From: Cytospora piceicola
Taxonomy: Eukaryota; Ascomycota; Sordariomycetes; Diaporthales; Cytosporaceae
Length of the DNA: 64,000 nt
Reading direction: 5' to 3'
Assembly (NCBI GenBank): GCA_023375675.1
Contig: JALQBC010000021.1
Location: 62,001-126,000, forward strand
Below, in pieces: positions 46,970-60,230 of the stretch. How positions within the stretch are numbered: the stretch's first letter is position 1; every line of letters starts with the position of its first letter. A program made the translations under genes and the position numbers. The notes under the pieces are model-generated. The model did not search any database. It worked only from the letters and a program-made list of their open reading frames with translations, and was not told the origin of the DNA.

Positions 46970-48783
46970 ATGTCATCTCAAACTTACCAAGCTCCAGCGC
47001 AGCTGGAGCAAGTCGAAGCCGAAATGATGCCCCTGCCCGACAGCAGTGACACCACCCCTTGCCCCAACTCCCCTTCAAAGGAAACTGTCCTCGCTTCCTC
47101 CACTGCTGGTACCACTACCGCTGATGTGACCACTCCTGAGATCATCATCTCAGCCGTCGACTCGGAGGATGGCGTTGGAACCACCTCCACCAACACCACC
47201 AAAGGTTCTAGCAGCCGCGATGACCATGATGAAGACAAATGTAAGTTCAGTATCTTTCGTATCTTGCCCCAACCTTCCTTCCTCTCCTACGATCCCCTTA
47301 TTCTCGTAGCTTCGGGTGCCGTTTGTCTGACCAAGATTCTAGACATGGACCCCAATGACAAGGCCAATGGTGGCGATGTCGTCCAATACTTCTTTACATC
47401 AAGCACGCGCAAGCGACCCCATAGCCCGGTGACAACCGAGCCTGGTTGCTGCAATCCCCAACTTCATCAAGACAGCGACCTGTACATCAAGGCACGGGAC
47501 AAGGACGGCCATTCGTACGTGTTCGAGGTCGTCTCAACTGTGCTTGAGAAAGCATCGCACAAGTTTGAGAAGATGGTCTACGGTACCCACGTTCGCGGCA
47601 ATCAGGAAGAGTGGGTTTGGGAGCTGTCAGACAACCCGTGAGTTTAGTCTCTTTACAGCCACCGCCTGCGTCGACAGTCTCACCTCACCAGCCGGGCACC
47701 CTTTTCTTGGGTCATAGCTAACAGACTGTTCATAGTCTCGGATTGAAGATCATGTTTTGTCTACTCCACAACAAGTTCCCCCGGGCCATGCTGATCACCA
47801 AGCCAAAGCCGAGTCAGCTCTACACTGTCTTCCGAGTGCTTGACAAGTACGAGATCGACCTCGAGTCTACCAACATCCACTTACTTTTGAAGTCCTGGAT
47901 CGGTGCTTTTCGAAAGAGCCTTTCGAAGTCGAAGCTCAGCCATATTCAGGCACTTTACATCGCCCACAAGTTAGGTGACTTCAAGAGCTTGAAGGAGACC
48001 ATTCGCAAAGTGGCTCATGACGTCAGCATTGGAGATGATGGCTCTCTTCTCGATGGAAATGGCCGAACCATCCAGGACATTGTGCCAATCGAGAATGAGC
48101 TTCTGAAGAGTATTGAGACCATACGCGGCAAGGACATCGAGGCGATTCTCAAGTCTCTCAAAGACCCTTATGAATACCTCATGGATGCTGAGAAGTCGAA
48201 CGGTCAGAACTACTGCAAGTCCGTTGATGGCCACCTGGAATGCAACCAGAAGCTGCTGGGCTCCCTCCTCAGCAATCTTTTGCAGCAGAAGCTCTTTCCT
48301 GTGCCCGAGCCCCAAGGCTACCATGGAAGCTTCAACAGCCTGGCCGAGAAGATCAACAAGATGGAGATTCGTGGCTTGTTCTATCCTGGAGTCGAGATGC
48401 ACAAGCAGCGCCACACTATCTGCAAACTGGGACAAGATGCCGTCGTTGAGAAGCTTCGAGGAAGGAACGAGGACGTTCCTCTTTCGGACGACATGGTTGA
48501 GTACATGTATGTCATGTGCAAGCGTTGTGGGAACTTCCGAGAGGAGAGAAAGGAGTTTGAACCTTACAAGAAGACCGTCCGTGTCTTGCACATGCTCTAC
48601 CGCGACGAGTTCCAGCAGGACATTTGGGGATGGCTGGACCCAGACAGCTCGGGTACCGAGAGCGACGCTGACGACACCTGCGACGATGAGGATTCTGGCC
48701 TTTTCGATGTAACCGACAACAGCGTTTGGATTGAGAGGAAGGTGTCGACTGATTTGGAGACAAAGGGAAGTCTGACTGCTTGA
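46970..48783 (+). CDS. BTB/POZ-domain protein
   Basis: Likely protein-interaction protein with a fungal-type BTB domain; partners unknown. Exons by my best model: 46970-47240, 47343-47637 and 47736-48783, 537 residues. The N terminus is Ser/Thr/Asp-rich and disordered. The BTB fold starts near SDLYIKARDKDGHSYVFEVVS and continues through WVWELSDNPLGLKIMFCLLH across intron 2. A long helical region and an acidic tail (GTESDADDTCDDEDSG) follow. Intron 1 is ambiguous: acceptors at 47309 and 47342 both leave the frame open, as does retention, because the intron length is a multiple of three without stops. I prefer 47342 for its CTGACC branch site. Confidence 0.75.
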
Positions 48784-51700
48784 AGTATCAAGTACTGAGC
48801 GTCGGGAAAAGTTTGTATTTCGCAAATGTTGGACGAACCCAGCCAATGCTGAACTAGTTGTGTGCCTTGATGGAAATGGTACATTGTAGTCTTAATTGCC
48901 TTCCAAGACCTGGATCTCTAAAGAACTCCTATTCCCGCTTATGTGACATGTTATAACGATCATGGCATGACTGTTGATTCAATGTTATCTTGGATGATGT
49001 TTGACCACTGTGTGGCATTACGGCCCAGTACTGATGATAATTGCTGAGCATATCTACATTGGTTGCAATAGGAGATGACTCCCTTCAATCGAGTGTCTCC
49101 CAACTACCGACGCTTTTGTTCCCTCACTGATAAAGCATACCAAGGACTCACTTGGGTGATAGTGTATAGATTTGATTGCCACAGCCTCGTCGGTTGCGCC
49201 AATTGGTACAAAATCATTGGTGGCCTTGACCCGCGCACGTCAAATCAAGTTCAGCCTTGTGAAATCTCGATGTGACATATCAAGACCCACTCACCTTCCG
49301 GTATCTGAACTTTCCATGTGTGAAGGCGGATCTAACAGGTCTTCTTCTGCAGTTATCGCGGCGCAGTGCAGCGTGTCTACTTTACGAGTACCTAGGTACT
49401 TGAGGTACGCTGTTCAACTGGCCCAACTTAGGTAGTAACCTGGTATCCGCTATGCGATTACAGGCCGAACATTTTCGGCCGATTGGACCGAGACTGAACG
49501 TGCTTATGTACTTAAGTAGGCTTGAACAAACTAACGGGCGGGGTCTCCGCGAAAGCAGGATGGCAGGGATGGGGATAATGCAGAACTTGAGATGTGCTGG
49601 CAGCCTGGTGCCTGCGCATCGGGGCCGGTCCTGAGTCCGTTCAGCTAACACACCGCAACTGCAAGTTTGAATGTCTCTTTTTCGGCAACTTCGGAAACAT
49701 TGTTCGTCCTAAAGGACCCGGGGTATGACCAGTCAGTTGCAGGTCAGCCTGAGGAAAATGTCGCAATAGCCACTGCGGCGAATCGGTGTGTATATGTGTG
49801 CAGACACCGCATAAGGAAGGGTGGTGGTACTACAGTACACAGTATTCTAGCAACTACTACAAAACGGGCTAGAGGAGCATCCCGCATCCCGCATCCCACA
49901 ATGCGACCCCCTGCGGCAGCCCAGAGCCGTCTTTGTTACATTGGCATCGTGATCAAGATGATTATGAATCTGTATGCACATATCAAACATGTCATGATAA
50001 GCGATGGAGATGGCTTCAGCCGCAAAATGCAAACAGTACACATTGGTTTCGTCGTCCATTATCATCACCATCATTATCACCATCATTATCACCATCATTA
50101 TCACCATCATCACCAGCGGGATCCAAGACGTGCTAATGGTAGATCAAGCAGATCGGTGTGGCGGGTTATCGGGGTGCTCGACAACCCCGACCAATCCGAC
50201 GGCGACGGGTTCAGTTTCACGGGCCGTGTGTTATAGCACACAATCTAGTGCTGGTGCCCAGCGGCCCCCACTTTAGACAGATAGCTACGTAGGTTTGTAA
50301 GCACCGAAATGTACAGATGTACGAAAAAAAAAAAGGAAAAAAAGAGCACGTCGGAATGTCAGATCGTCGGATCTGTCTCTCATCAGCCACCTGGGCGGAG
50401 ACGCGATCAACACAAGGCCATACACGGTATCGCTCCGGAGAGTCCTATTGGAAGGAAGTCAACTAGTCTCTGAGAAATTTGAGATACTGACATGTGAATG
50501 GCCTGAATGGCAGCATAGCCAGACACGGTTTTGCACTAATTTTTTGAAACATTGAAGGAAGCCCGGACTCGAACTGGAACTCAACAAACCCGACACAAGT
50601 CCCCACCAAGTGTGGGATAACATAAATGTGGAGTTGAGAGACCCCATCTCTGTGGACAATGGACGATCCTGTTGATCCTGCCGATTAGATAGGAACCTTG
50701 GCAGGTCTTGGAAGATACGACTGTGCACTATCGGATCGGCCCAATTCATTTTACCGAATAGTCTAATTCTTCTATGCTGATTCTGGAATCCGAGACAGAG
50801 AAGTGGCTAAACGCATTCGTAGGCTGGTAGGTTTGGCCGCACAGTGTTAAAATGGCCTGGCAAGCCACAGTAAATACTAGTATCTCACTAGACTCAGGCA
50901 CATGTGGAAATGGCATGAGCCCAAAACGGATAGTAGCCCGTAAGTATGTATCTATGTACCTAAATATCTCGAGGCTTAAGTACCTACCTAGGTAGGTATT
51001 TGCAGGAAAGTACATACCTATACCTGTTCCGGGGTAATAAGCGTTGATTTTTCCAAGTACTTTTGTGATTGGCAGATCTTGACCATAGGTAACTTTTCTC
51101 GCAGTTTCTAGGACGAGCGAGGACGAGGAACACAAAGCGGAGAGGGAGTTAACATTAACGCCTAAAACCTTAACTCCGGTATACTGTGGTAGGTGCCCAG
51201 GTGTACTGTAGGTATCCGGTTGGGAGGAAGAGTGGTCAATACGCATGATTACAGACCCCGGTACTATAGGCGATACCCAGGTACATCCTCAATTCATACA
51301 AAGAACGTTGTATCAGGGGATCCCTCACCGTACTTTCATAGTATGTATGTATCATATCGTCCATGAACTTAATCACAATGAGTCTTGCCCGGCTTACGTG
51401 TGCGTTGCGATTTGTAAGAGGTGCGCAGGTGGTGGAGGCTCCGAACGTTGAAGTTCGGGGTCTTGGTAGCGACCGTAGGGCCTAGCCGCTGGTTGGTGGG
51501 GACTAGGGTCCTGAACCAGGCCCCACTGAGCTCCCGAACATTCCAAGCTTTTGAGGTCAGACAGAGCTAGTGAGTGGCTAACGTACAGGGACCAAAGCCC
51601 CCGGTAGCCCCCTCCTGCCCCTATACGAGTATTGTCCCTCCACTGTGGTGGGTGGTATCGAATTCGTCCGGGCCCGAGGAGGAAAACAGTTAAAGGTATT

Positions 51701-51961
51701 AATTACCCCCCGCCGTGGTTCACATTTGCTCCCAGGTTTCTTTCGTGTCACCGTCCCTTTTTCGCCATCAAAGACGAATAGGACCAAGTCTCACTCAGCG
51801 ACAGGCGCCTTCTTGGGCTGCAATATACATCCTGTCCCTGACTCGACTGTCAGCCAATCTACCTCACTCCTCTGTTTGTCCTCGCTCTCGACGGCGTACG
51901 AACTTGGCGCCATTGTGACGTAAAAGTCTAAATAAACTCCCCCCCAAAAACAAACGGCACC
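48784..51961. other. 3.2 kb spacer without supported gene
   Basis: Contains two TACCTAGGTA palindromes (49389-49398, 50985-50994), a 12-base minisatellite (50059-50113), an A-rich stretch (50324-50345) and, at the right end, the ABC transporter promoter and leader. A 166-codon minus-strand frame starting with ATG (50746-51246) has no recognisable domain and crosses the palindrome-rich sequence, so I do not call it. Confidence 0.5.
50059..50113 (+). repeat. 12-base minisatellite
   Basis: About four imperfect copies of TTATCACCATCA in tandem. It produces an apparent His/Tyr repeat in one frame, which I regard as an artefact. Confidence 0.8.
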
Positions 51962-54900
51962 ATGTCCTTCACCGCGGGCACCGGTGCCTTTGGCAACTAC
52001 GATCGGAGTGCACAGACGGGCGGCATGCCTCTTTCACACAGAACATTGTCCTACGAGGAATACGAGGAGGACAGTACAACCCGCCCGACCAAGACCACGC
52101 ACCGTCGTCCCTCCAGACCGGAAGTTCCCACTAGCCTGGACGAGCTGCCACAGACTCCCGATAACGACGCCTCCACGTTAACCAGCAAGAGTACCCCAGG
52201 CCATGCCGAGAGGTCAAGCAAGACCATCGAGCTGAACGAAAAGGGCGGTGGCACGGATACCGACTCGGAGGACGATGATGACAACAGGGTTGAGGTGCAG
52301 CGCTCAAACATGGTACAGCACCTCGCCCGACAGTACACCAACAAATCCCACGCTTCCGGTGTCACAGGCGCGAACCCCTTTGCCGATCATTCCAATGACC
52401 CAGACAGCCCATTGAATCCCAATGGCAAGAAGTTCAGCGCCCGCTCGTGGGCCAAGAACGTCGTTGATCTCATGGCGGGCGAGGGTCACACCTTGCGGAC
52501 AAGTGGTATCGCCTTCCAGAACCTGAACGTCTTCGGTTACGGAGCGGGCACCGACTACCAGGCTGATATTGCGAATGTGTGGCTTGGACTTGCAAGTTCC
52601 GTGCGCGGCCTGTTTGGCAACACCAGGAAAAGGATCGATATCCTGCGTGAGTTTGACGGCGTGGTGCACAACGGCGAGATGTTGCTTGTACTGGGTCCTC
52701 CCGGCTCCGGTTGCAGTACTTTCTTGAAGACGGTTGCGGGCGAGATGAACGGCATTTTTGTCGAGGATGCGTCCTACTTCAATTACCAGGGTGAGTGCGA
52801 GTCCAACTGCGTTGCTTGATGCGTGGGAATGACGAGGATACTAACTGGATCCTCCACAGGTGTGTCTGCAAAGGAGATGCACAAGAGTCATCGGGGAGAG
52901 GCTATCTACACTGCTGAAGTCGATGTTCACTTCCCCATGTTGAGTGTCGGCGACACTTTGACCTTCGCAGCCAGAGCACGCGCTCCTCGTAAGGTCCCTG
53001 GCGGCGTTCCCAAGTCACTTTTCACGAACCACGTTCGAGATGTCGTCATGGCCATGTTCGGTATTTCGCACACCATCAACACCCGTGTCGGAAACGAGTA
53101 CGTCCGTGGTGTGTCTGGTGGAGAGCGAAAGCGTGTGACCATCTCCGAAGCAGCACTTTCGGGAGCCCCTTTGCAATGCTGGGACAACTCCACTCGTGGC
53201 CTCGACTCCGCCAACGCTGTTGAGTTCTGTAAGACTCTGAGGCTACAGACAGAGCTTTTCGGCAGCACGGCCTGTGTCTCCATTTACCAGGCTCCGCAGT
53301 CTGCATACGACCTGTTCGACAAGACAGCCGTGCTGTATGAAGGCCGACAGATCTTCTTTGGTCCTTCCGGCGAAGCCAGACAGTTCTTCATTGACCTTGG
53401 TTTTGAGTGTCCTGCTCGCCAGACGACCCCGGATTTCTTGACTTCGATGACGAGTCCCTCGGAGCGCATTATCAGACCTGGATTCGAGAACAGGGCACCT
53501 AGGACACCGGATGAGTTTGCCGCCGCTTGGAAAGCCAGCAACGCGTATAAAAGGGTGCAGGCTCAAATCGAGGAGTACAAGGTCGCCCACCCGATCGGCG
53601 GCCCCGATGCCGAAAAGTTCCGTGAACTCAAGAGGGCGCAGCAGGCCAAGCGCCAGCGTGCCAAGTCGCCATACACCCTGGACTACTGGCAACAGGTGCA
53701 GCTGTGTCTCTGGCGTGGGTATAGACGTCTTGTTGGTGATCCAAGTCTGACCCTCACTCAACTTATCGGTAACTTCATCATGGCTTTGATCGTCTCCAGT
53801 GTCTTCTACAACCTCCAGATGACCACCTCCAGCTTCTTCCAACGTGGTGCCCTCCTGTTCTTCGCCTGTCTAATGAATGCCTTTGCCTCTGCTCTTGAGG
53901 TAAGAACATTCCTCTTTCATCAATCTTGGAAACCATCGGAGATAACTGACACGCTCTACAGATTCTGACGTTGTACGCACAACGGCCGATTGTCGAGAAA
54001 CACTCCCGGTATGCCATGTATCACCCGTCCGCCGAAGCCGTTGCGTCAATGCTATGCGACATGCCATACAAAGTATTGAACACGATTACATTCAACCTGA
54101 CTCTCTACTTCATGTCCAACCTACGGCGAGAACCGGGGGCCTTCTTTTTCTTCTTGCTGATTTGCTTCTGCGCAACCTTGGCAATGTCGATGGTCTTCCG
54201 TACTATTGCGTCCTCGTCGCGAACCCTTTCACAGGCCATGGTACCGGCAGCCATCATCATTCTGGCTCTCGTAATCTTCACCGGCTTCGTCATTCCCATC
54301 GACTACATGCTTGGTTGGTGCCGCTGGATGAACTATCTCGACCCACTGGCATATGCTTTCGAGGCTCTCATGGTGAACGAGTTCCACAATCAAAAATACG
54401 CTTGCACGGCATACGTCCCGAGCACTGCTGTTGAGGGATACGGAAATGTCGGAACTCTCAATCACATTTGCTCTGCAGTCGGCTCCGTCACAGGACAGGA
54501 CTACGTGGACGGCGACGTCTACATTAACTCCGCGTTCAGTTACTATCATGCACACAAATGGCGAAACTTTGGCATCCTCGTCGGTTTCATTATCGGCTTC
54601 CTTTTGCTTTACATGCTCGCCGCCGAGCTCGTTTCCGAGAAAAAGTCCAAGGGCGAGGTGTTGCTTTTCCGTCGTGGCTACAAGCCTGCCTCCCTCAAGG
54701 AGCAGAGCAACGACACCGAGGGAGGCAAGCCTGTTGGCGGGTCCGCTCTTGTCGCGCGCAAAGATCCCGGTGAATCTGACAACTCGGATGGTTTCATCCA
54801 AGAACAAAGAAGCACTTTCCACTGGAAGGACGTTTGCTACGAAGTCAAGATCAAGAACGAAACTCGAAGAATTCTCGACCATGTTGATGGATGGGTTAAG

Positions 54901-56748
54901 CCCGGTACTCTGACAGCTCTGATGGGTGTTTCTGGCGCTGGCAAAACAACTCTTCTTGACTGCTTAGCCGATCGGACTTCCATGGGTGTCATCACGGGCG
55001 ACATGCTTGTTGATGGCCACCCTCGTGATCATTCTTTCCAGCGCAAGACCGGCTACGTCCAACAGCAAGATCTTCACCTGCAGACTACCACCGTCCGCGA
55101 GGCACTCAACTTCAGTGCACTGCTCCGCCAACCTGCACACGTTTCTCGCGAGGAAAAGCTTGCTTACGTTGACGAGGTCATCAGGCTCCTGGATATGGAA
55201 GAATACGCCGAGGCCGTCGTCGGTGTTCCTGGTGAGGGTCTGAACGTCGAACAGCGAAAGCGGTTGACTATTGGTGTTGAACTTGCGGCGAAGCCTCCAC
55301 TTCTGCTGTTCGTCGACGAACCTACTTCCGGCCTTGACTCTCAAACATCTTGGGCTATCTTGGATCTCCTGGAAAAGCTTACCAAGAGTGGCCAGGCTAT
55401 TCTCTGCACCATCCATCAACCCTCCGCCATGTTGTTCCAGCGCTTCGACCGCCTTCTCTTCCTTGCAAGAGGCGGAAAGACTGTATACTTCGGTGAGATC
55501 GGCGAGAACTCCAAGACAATGACCTCTTACTTCGAGCGTAACGGCGCCCCCCCCTGCCCGACTGAGGCCAACCCTGCCGAATGGATGCTGGAAGCTGTTG
55601 GTGCCGCCCCTGGTTCTTCGACTGATGTCAATTGGTTCGAGGCTTGGAAATCCAGCCCCGAGTGCGCTGCTGTCCACCAGGAGCTGCAGCGTCTCGAAGG
55701 TGGCCGCGCGGACGACACAAACAGCCCGGAACACGACAAGGCCAGCTATCGCGAATTCGCCGCTCCTTTCTTCACCCAGTTGACGGAGGTGACGACTCGC
55801 GTGTTCGAGCAATACTGGCGGACACCATCCTACATTTACTCCAAGGCAGCCCTCTGCACCGGTATCTCCCTGTTCATCGGTCTCGTGTTCCTCAACGCTC
55901 CCAACTCTATCCAAGGTCTCCAGAACCAAATGTTCGCCATCTTCAACATTCTCACGGTATTTGGTCAACTCACCCAGCAGCAAATGCCACACTTTGTCGT
56001 ACAGCGCTCTTTGTATGAAGTCCGTGAGCGGCCGTCCAAAGTCTACAGTTGGAAGGTCTTTATGCTCTCGCAGATCATCGTCGAACTACCCTGGAACACT
56101 CTGATGTCCGTCATCATGTTCGTGTGCTGGTACTACCCTATCGGTCTCTATCGCAACGCCGAACCGGCCGGCCAAGTCCACGAGCGTGGCGCCCTGGTCT
56201 TCCTCTTCCTTCTGACCTTCATGCTGTTCACATCGACTTTTACAGACATGATCATCGCGGGCTTCGAAACTGCCGAGGCCGGTGGTAATATTGCCAATCT
56301 GCTCTTCACGCTCTGCCTTATCTTCTGTGGTGTCCTCGCCACGCCGGCAAACATGCCTCATTTCTGGATCTTCATGTACCGCGTGTCGCCGTTCACGTAT
56401 CTTGTGCAAGGCATGTTATCAGCTTCAGTAGCGAACACGGCTGTCGTATGCGCGTCCAATGAGCTGCTCACATTCCAGCCCCTGGACGGCCAGACCTGCG
56501 GGGAGTACATGGACCCCTACATCGCGTCCCAGGGCGGATACTTGCTCAACGGAAACGCCACGAGCGACTGCTCGTTCTGCAGCACCAGCAGCACCAACAC
56601 GTTCCTTGCGAGCGTGTCGGCATACTACGACCAGCGGTGGAGGAACTTTGGCATCATGTGGGCCTTCATCATCTTCAACATTTTCGCTGCGCTAGGCGTG
56701 TACTGGCTTGCTCGGGTGCCAAAGGGCAAGAAGGTTAAGACGGGTTAA
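51962..56748 (+). CDS. PDR-type ABC (ABCG) multidrug transporter, full length
   Basis: Plasma-membrane efflux pump of the pleiotropic drug resistance family. Exons: 51962-52790, 52860-53899 and 53962-56748, giving 1551 residues with the reverse order NBD-TMD-NBD-TMD. NBD1 shows the fungal PDR deviations: Walker [10 protein letters not shown], signature [13 protein letters not shown] and Walker B region [15 protein letters not shown]2 has a canonical Walker [10 protein letters not shown], a degenerate signature [12 protein letters not shown] and Walker [14 protein letters not shown]. This asymmetric pair is the family hallmark. Each TMD has about six helices, with Cys-rich extracellular loops near the end. 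The start context CACCATG is good. Resembles the CDR/PMR-type pumps of moulds; substrates unknown. Confidence 0.95.
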
Positions 56749-57122
56749 GGAGAGAAAGAAGAAAAGGTTGGGGGGGGGGAAGGGTATGTGAATGCTTTAG
56801 ACGTGGTTAATGTGGTGATTGATTTTAATGACACATATTTGTGCAATGCTCTTAGAGATGGAATCAGCTTTGTACTGAGACGAGCATATGCGGATGGTTA
56901 TATGGGATGATGCATAGATAGATACATTGAAGGGATGGCCGCTGCTGCTTATGAGGTTAGGATTAGTGTTGGAGTTTGTGAGGTATCTAAACCCTTCTTC
57001 TTTTACTAGTTAGTAAATAATTATTAAACTCCATTCCGGTTTAGGTTTAAACAAATTTGTGAGTACCAATTCTCTTGCTCTGTTAGGTTCAAAATCGCTT
57101 GGTATAAAGGAAGCCCGGCATA
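56749..57122. other. Convergent spacer ABC/MFS
   Basis: Shared 3' flank with a 10-G run (56770-56779). Nothing else recognised. Confidence 0.6.
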
Positions 57123-58854
57123 CTAGTACACATATCTGAAGTTTGGGTTTTCCCAGTCCGTCATGTCCTTAAACGCTGTCTCGTCCAGGCCTGGCTGTTC
57201 CGTGCTGCCCATCCTGCGATCTCGTCTCTTGTTTTCCAAGCCAAGCATCACGCGGAACGCAAGTACGATGACCAGTTCGAACAAATGGCAGAAGATCATG
57301 GACCACATTCCCAGAGGGTACTCTGGCTGTTGTTCCGTTTTGAAGAAGAATGGCCCGGCAATGTTTCCTGGAAAGCTTCAGTGACAATTCTGGGACCCAC
57401 AGCCCTCATTGGTATTGCCTGTGTATGTGCTCACCAGTACAATATCCAAGGAAAACGAAAGCGTTCGTAACGACTTTCTTTGTATGCCCGGCAGTGTTTG
57501 CAGTAACCAGACTCAACACGAGCACAAACGCCGCATTGTATGGCCCCGTCAGGTAGTAGCACCACAGCCTGGCAATGTGTTGATCTATTGGGACGTATCT
57601 GAGCCCGAAGGCGCCCGCAATATTGGGTAGGGTGTAAAGCAGGATGAACCAGCAACGCGTGTTCTTCTTGAGCCTCGTACACAAGTAGTCATTCAGGTAC
57701 ACGCAGCTGAGGATCGACAGCGCAATGAAGACGCCGTAAGGGACCTGCATCAGGGCAGTCACCAGCGTGCTGAAGCCGAAGCCCTGAATGATCAGTGTGC
57801 CGAAGTTGCTGATTCCGCCGTTGGGGGTGTTGTGTATGACGCCGAACAGGAAGAAGAAGTACGTCTTGGGATCCTTCAGAGCCTCGATGAGCTGGTACCG
57901 CTTCAGGTGTTTGTTCTCGACGCCAGTCTGGTTGTCTCTCAGACGCTCGACCGCGATCCGCCGCTCTCTGTCCGACAGCATCCTCGCCGTGACAGGTGAG
58001 TCCGGCAGACACACAAACAGGACAATGCCCCACACGCTGCATAGGCTTCCGATGATGATGAACTCATACCTCCAGCTCGGCAGTGAGCCCCGGATATGGC
58101 CAATCCCGTAGCCGAGAAGTCCACCCAGTGCGATTCCAAGCCCATTTGCTGTATACCACAAACCAATTCGGATCGGCTGTTGCCTGCGGGTGTACCACAT
58201 TGAAGTGATGAGCATGAAGCTCGGGTCCGCGCAGGCCTCGGCCGCTCCGGACAGAGCGCGGAGCACGGCGAGGGTCGCAAAGTTGGTTGCGCCGGCCTGG
58301 GCTATCAGGAGGACACCCCAGAGGAATATGTTGAACCCGAGATACTTGGCGACAGGAAGTTTTTGCATGAGAAAGTTCGTCGGGAGAGCCCAGACCAGGA
58401 AGCCAAAATAGAACATGGACGAAAGCCAGCTGTACTCCGTGCCGACGAGGTTTAGATCCTCGCGGATGCCGAATATGGCGGCGTATGACAGCGTGGTCTT
58501 GTCGATGTAGAAGAAGGCATAACACATGGCGAGATATGGGAGGATGATCAGGTCGATCTTGCGAACGAGACGCTTCTCTTCTTCTTGCGTGTAGGGATCA
58601 GGAGGGTCGTTGCTGAACAGTGCCATCGCGGTGTCCCCGCCGCCTGGCAGCCCGGAAGATGTCCCATCCTTAGACGTGGTGGGGTCCGGAGTGACATCTG
58701 GGGCGGCGTCCTTACTATCAGATGGCAAACCGGACAAGGGTTGAGGAGCTGTTTGGTCGTCTGTGAGGCCGTCTCTATGCGAGCCTGAGGCTCCGAAGGA
58801 GCGCACCATCAGCACAAATTTGTATCGACCGCGTAGGATCAATGTCAAGGGCAT
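57123..58854 (-). CDS. MFS transporter, DAL5/anion:cation symporter type
   Basis: Uptake carrier related to allantoate, nicotinate and pantothenate permeases. Exons 57435-58854 and 57123-57367 join across a 67-nt intron to 554 residues (GYCTG/NIAGPFFF at the junction, as expected for the family). Seen motifs: KIDLIILPYLAMCYAFFYID in the first helix, DLNLVGTEYSWLSSMFYFGF, and FVCLPDSP followed by ERRIAVERLR in the central loop. About twelve hydrophobic segments. The ATG at 58854 is the longest choice; a second ATG at 58809 (MVRSFGASG) is equally plausible and would shorten the protein by 15 residues. Substrate unknown. Confidence 0.9.
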
Positions 58855-60230
58855 AGAGGTGCACTACAATAGAGGAGGAAGCCCGCTGTGGCACTGGAGT
58901 TGCACATGTGTTGGAGTTCAGCACTAGTAGTCAACCTATTTTCCCACGCTCCCCAAACTGGGGTACACGTTACAACCTCTCGGCAAAGCTTTGAAGCGAA
59001 AGCTTCCGAGGTTCTACTGGGGGGAAGTAGAGCCGCAGCTGTTGGAGCTGATTTATACCACCCCCCCCCCAAGTATATTTGCTTGCATCATCCTGTTAAT
59101 ATGAGTGTGGCAAAATCATCGCGGTAGGTGCGGGGATATCTGTACAAAGGAAAAACTGATTTGGTGCTGAGAATCTGTCGATCTTCGTGGGAAGTGGGAA
59201 GACTCTGATCGCTATGCTCTGCTTTAGATATTTATAGAAGTATCAGCGCACATAAAAGCCACTTGTTGGCTAATTTAAGGCTATGGATTCATAGCCTGAT
59301 ATCTTGGACCGGTGACATATGTATATGACTGGTTTATGCTACGTAATACTCAAAAGGTGCTTTGAGCACAACTGTAAGTTGGTCGTGGCTAAACTTGAAG
59401 GTTCTAGATGTCGAGAAAGCGCTGTACCACTCGCCACGGTGGTCCATGACAGCGAGGCAATGCGTCAGTAAACCTTCAATTATTTCTGCAAATACACAGC
59501 CAAGAGTGCTTAACCAGCGGATTCAGACCGAGGAGCGGTCTATGGAATATCTTACAGAAGTCGGGACCGATTGATCTCGAAACTTATCAGACATCTGGAA
59601 GCTAGGTAGCTACTCAAAGTACTATCTCCAGTTAAATCGCCAACATTCGGAGCAAACCTCCCGGGTTGTATTGAGAACTTGAGGGCTAAGAAGGTATGTG
59701 AGACATCAAAGCTACTCGCACACATACAAGTATATGTCTTATGTAGATCAGCTGCGTACTGAAGTATTACAGGGCAAGCAGACTCCATATCAGCTTGGAC
59801 AGCCGAGAGTCACCTACATACCTGAGCATGCATTTGTCTAGCCCCCAAGACCTGGTGGATGCGTCCATGATTACCTGCCGGGGTAGAAGGCGAATAATTA
59901 GCTGCCGAGACCAAAGGTGAATCCGTCGTTGTAACCCATACTAATTCAGTGGGCCAATGACAGCACAACTTATCATGTGGGCTTTTCTATAGCTTTGGAT
60001 GCTGCTGCCTTCCTGCGGAAGATAAATCAGAATTCTTACTCCAAGACAATAATAACAAGGTGGTGACTGCACTCATACAGATTACAATAATAGACTAATA
60101 GTGATGGAACACTTGGTGAGGCTTCAAGGGTGACATAAATATAGACTCGGCGTCTTCGTGCTTCTTGACAATATTTCTGTAGTATAACAATCTCTTTCTT
60201 GTTACATGAACAGACCCTTGGGAAACAAAC
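58855..60230. other. Divergent spacer MFS/membrane protein
   Basis: 1.4 kb with both promoters. Contains a 10-C run (59061-59070). No supported gene; short frames lack motifs. Confidence 0.55.
60136..60143 (+). promoter_or_regulatory. Possible TATA box of membrane-protein gene
   Basis: TAAATATA about 90 bases before the start codon at 60231. Supported by sequence and distance only. Confidence 0.35.

Noticed and set aside
50059..50113. Tandem repeat as a CRISPR-like array
   Set aside because: Units are adjacent without spacers and the DNA is eukaryotic; it is a minisatellite.
49667..50236. 189-codon frame with His/Tyr repeat
   Set aside because: The repeat is only the translated 12-base minisatellite and the frame lacks a proper start.
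50541..50620. Minus-strand GTTCGAGTCC as part of a tRNA gene
   Set aside because: Only a B-box-like piece; no A box, no acceptor stem and no T-run terminator.
50746..51246. 166-codon minus-strand frame starting with ATG
   Set aside because: No domain, no splice partners, and it runs over palindrome-rich spacer sequence; likely chance.
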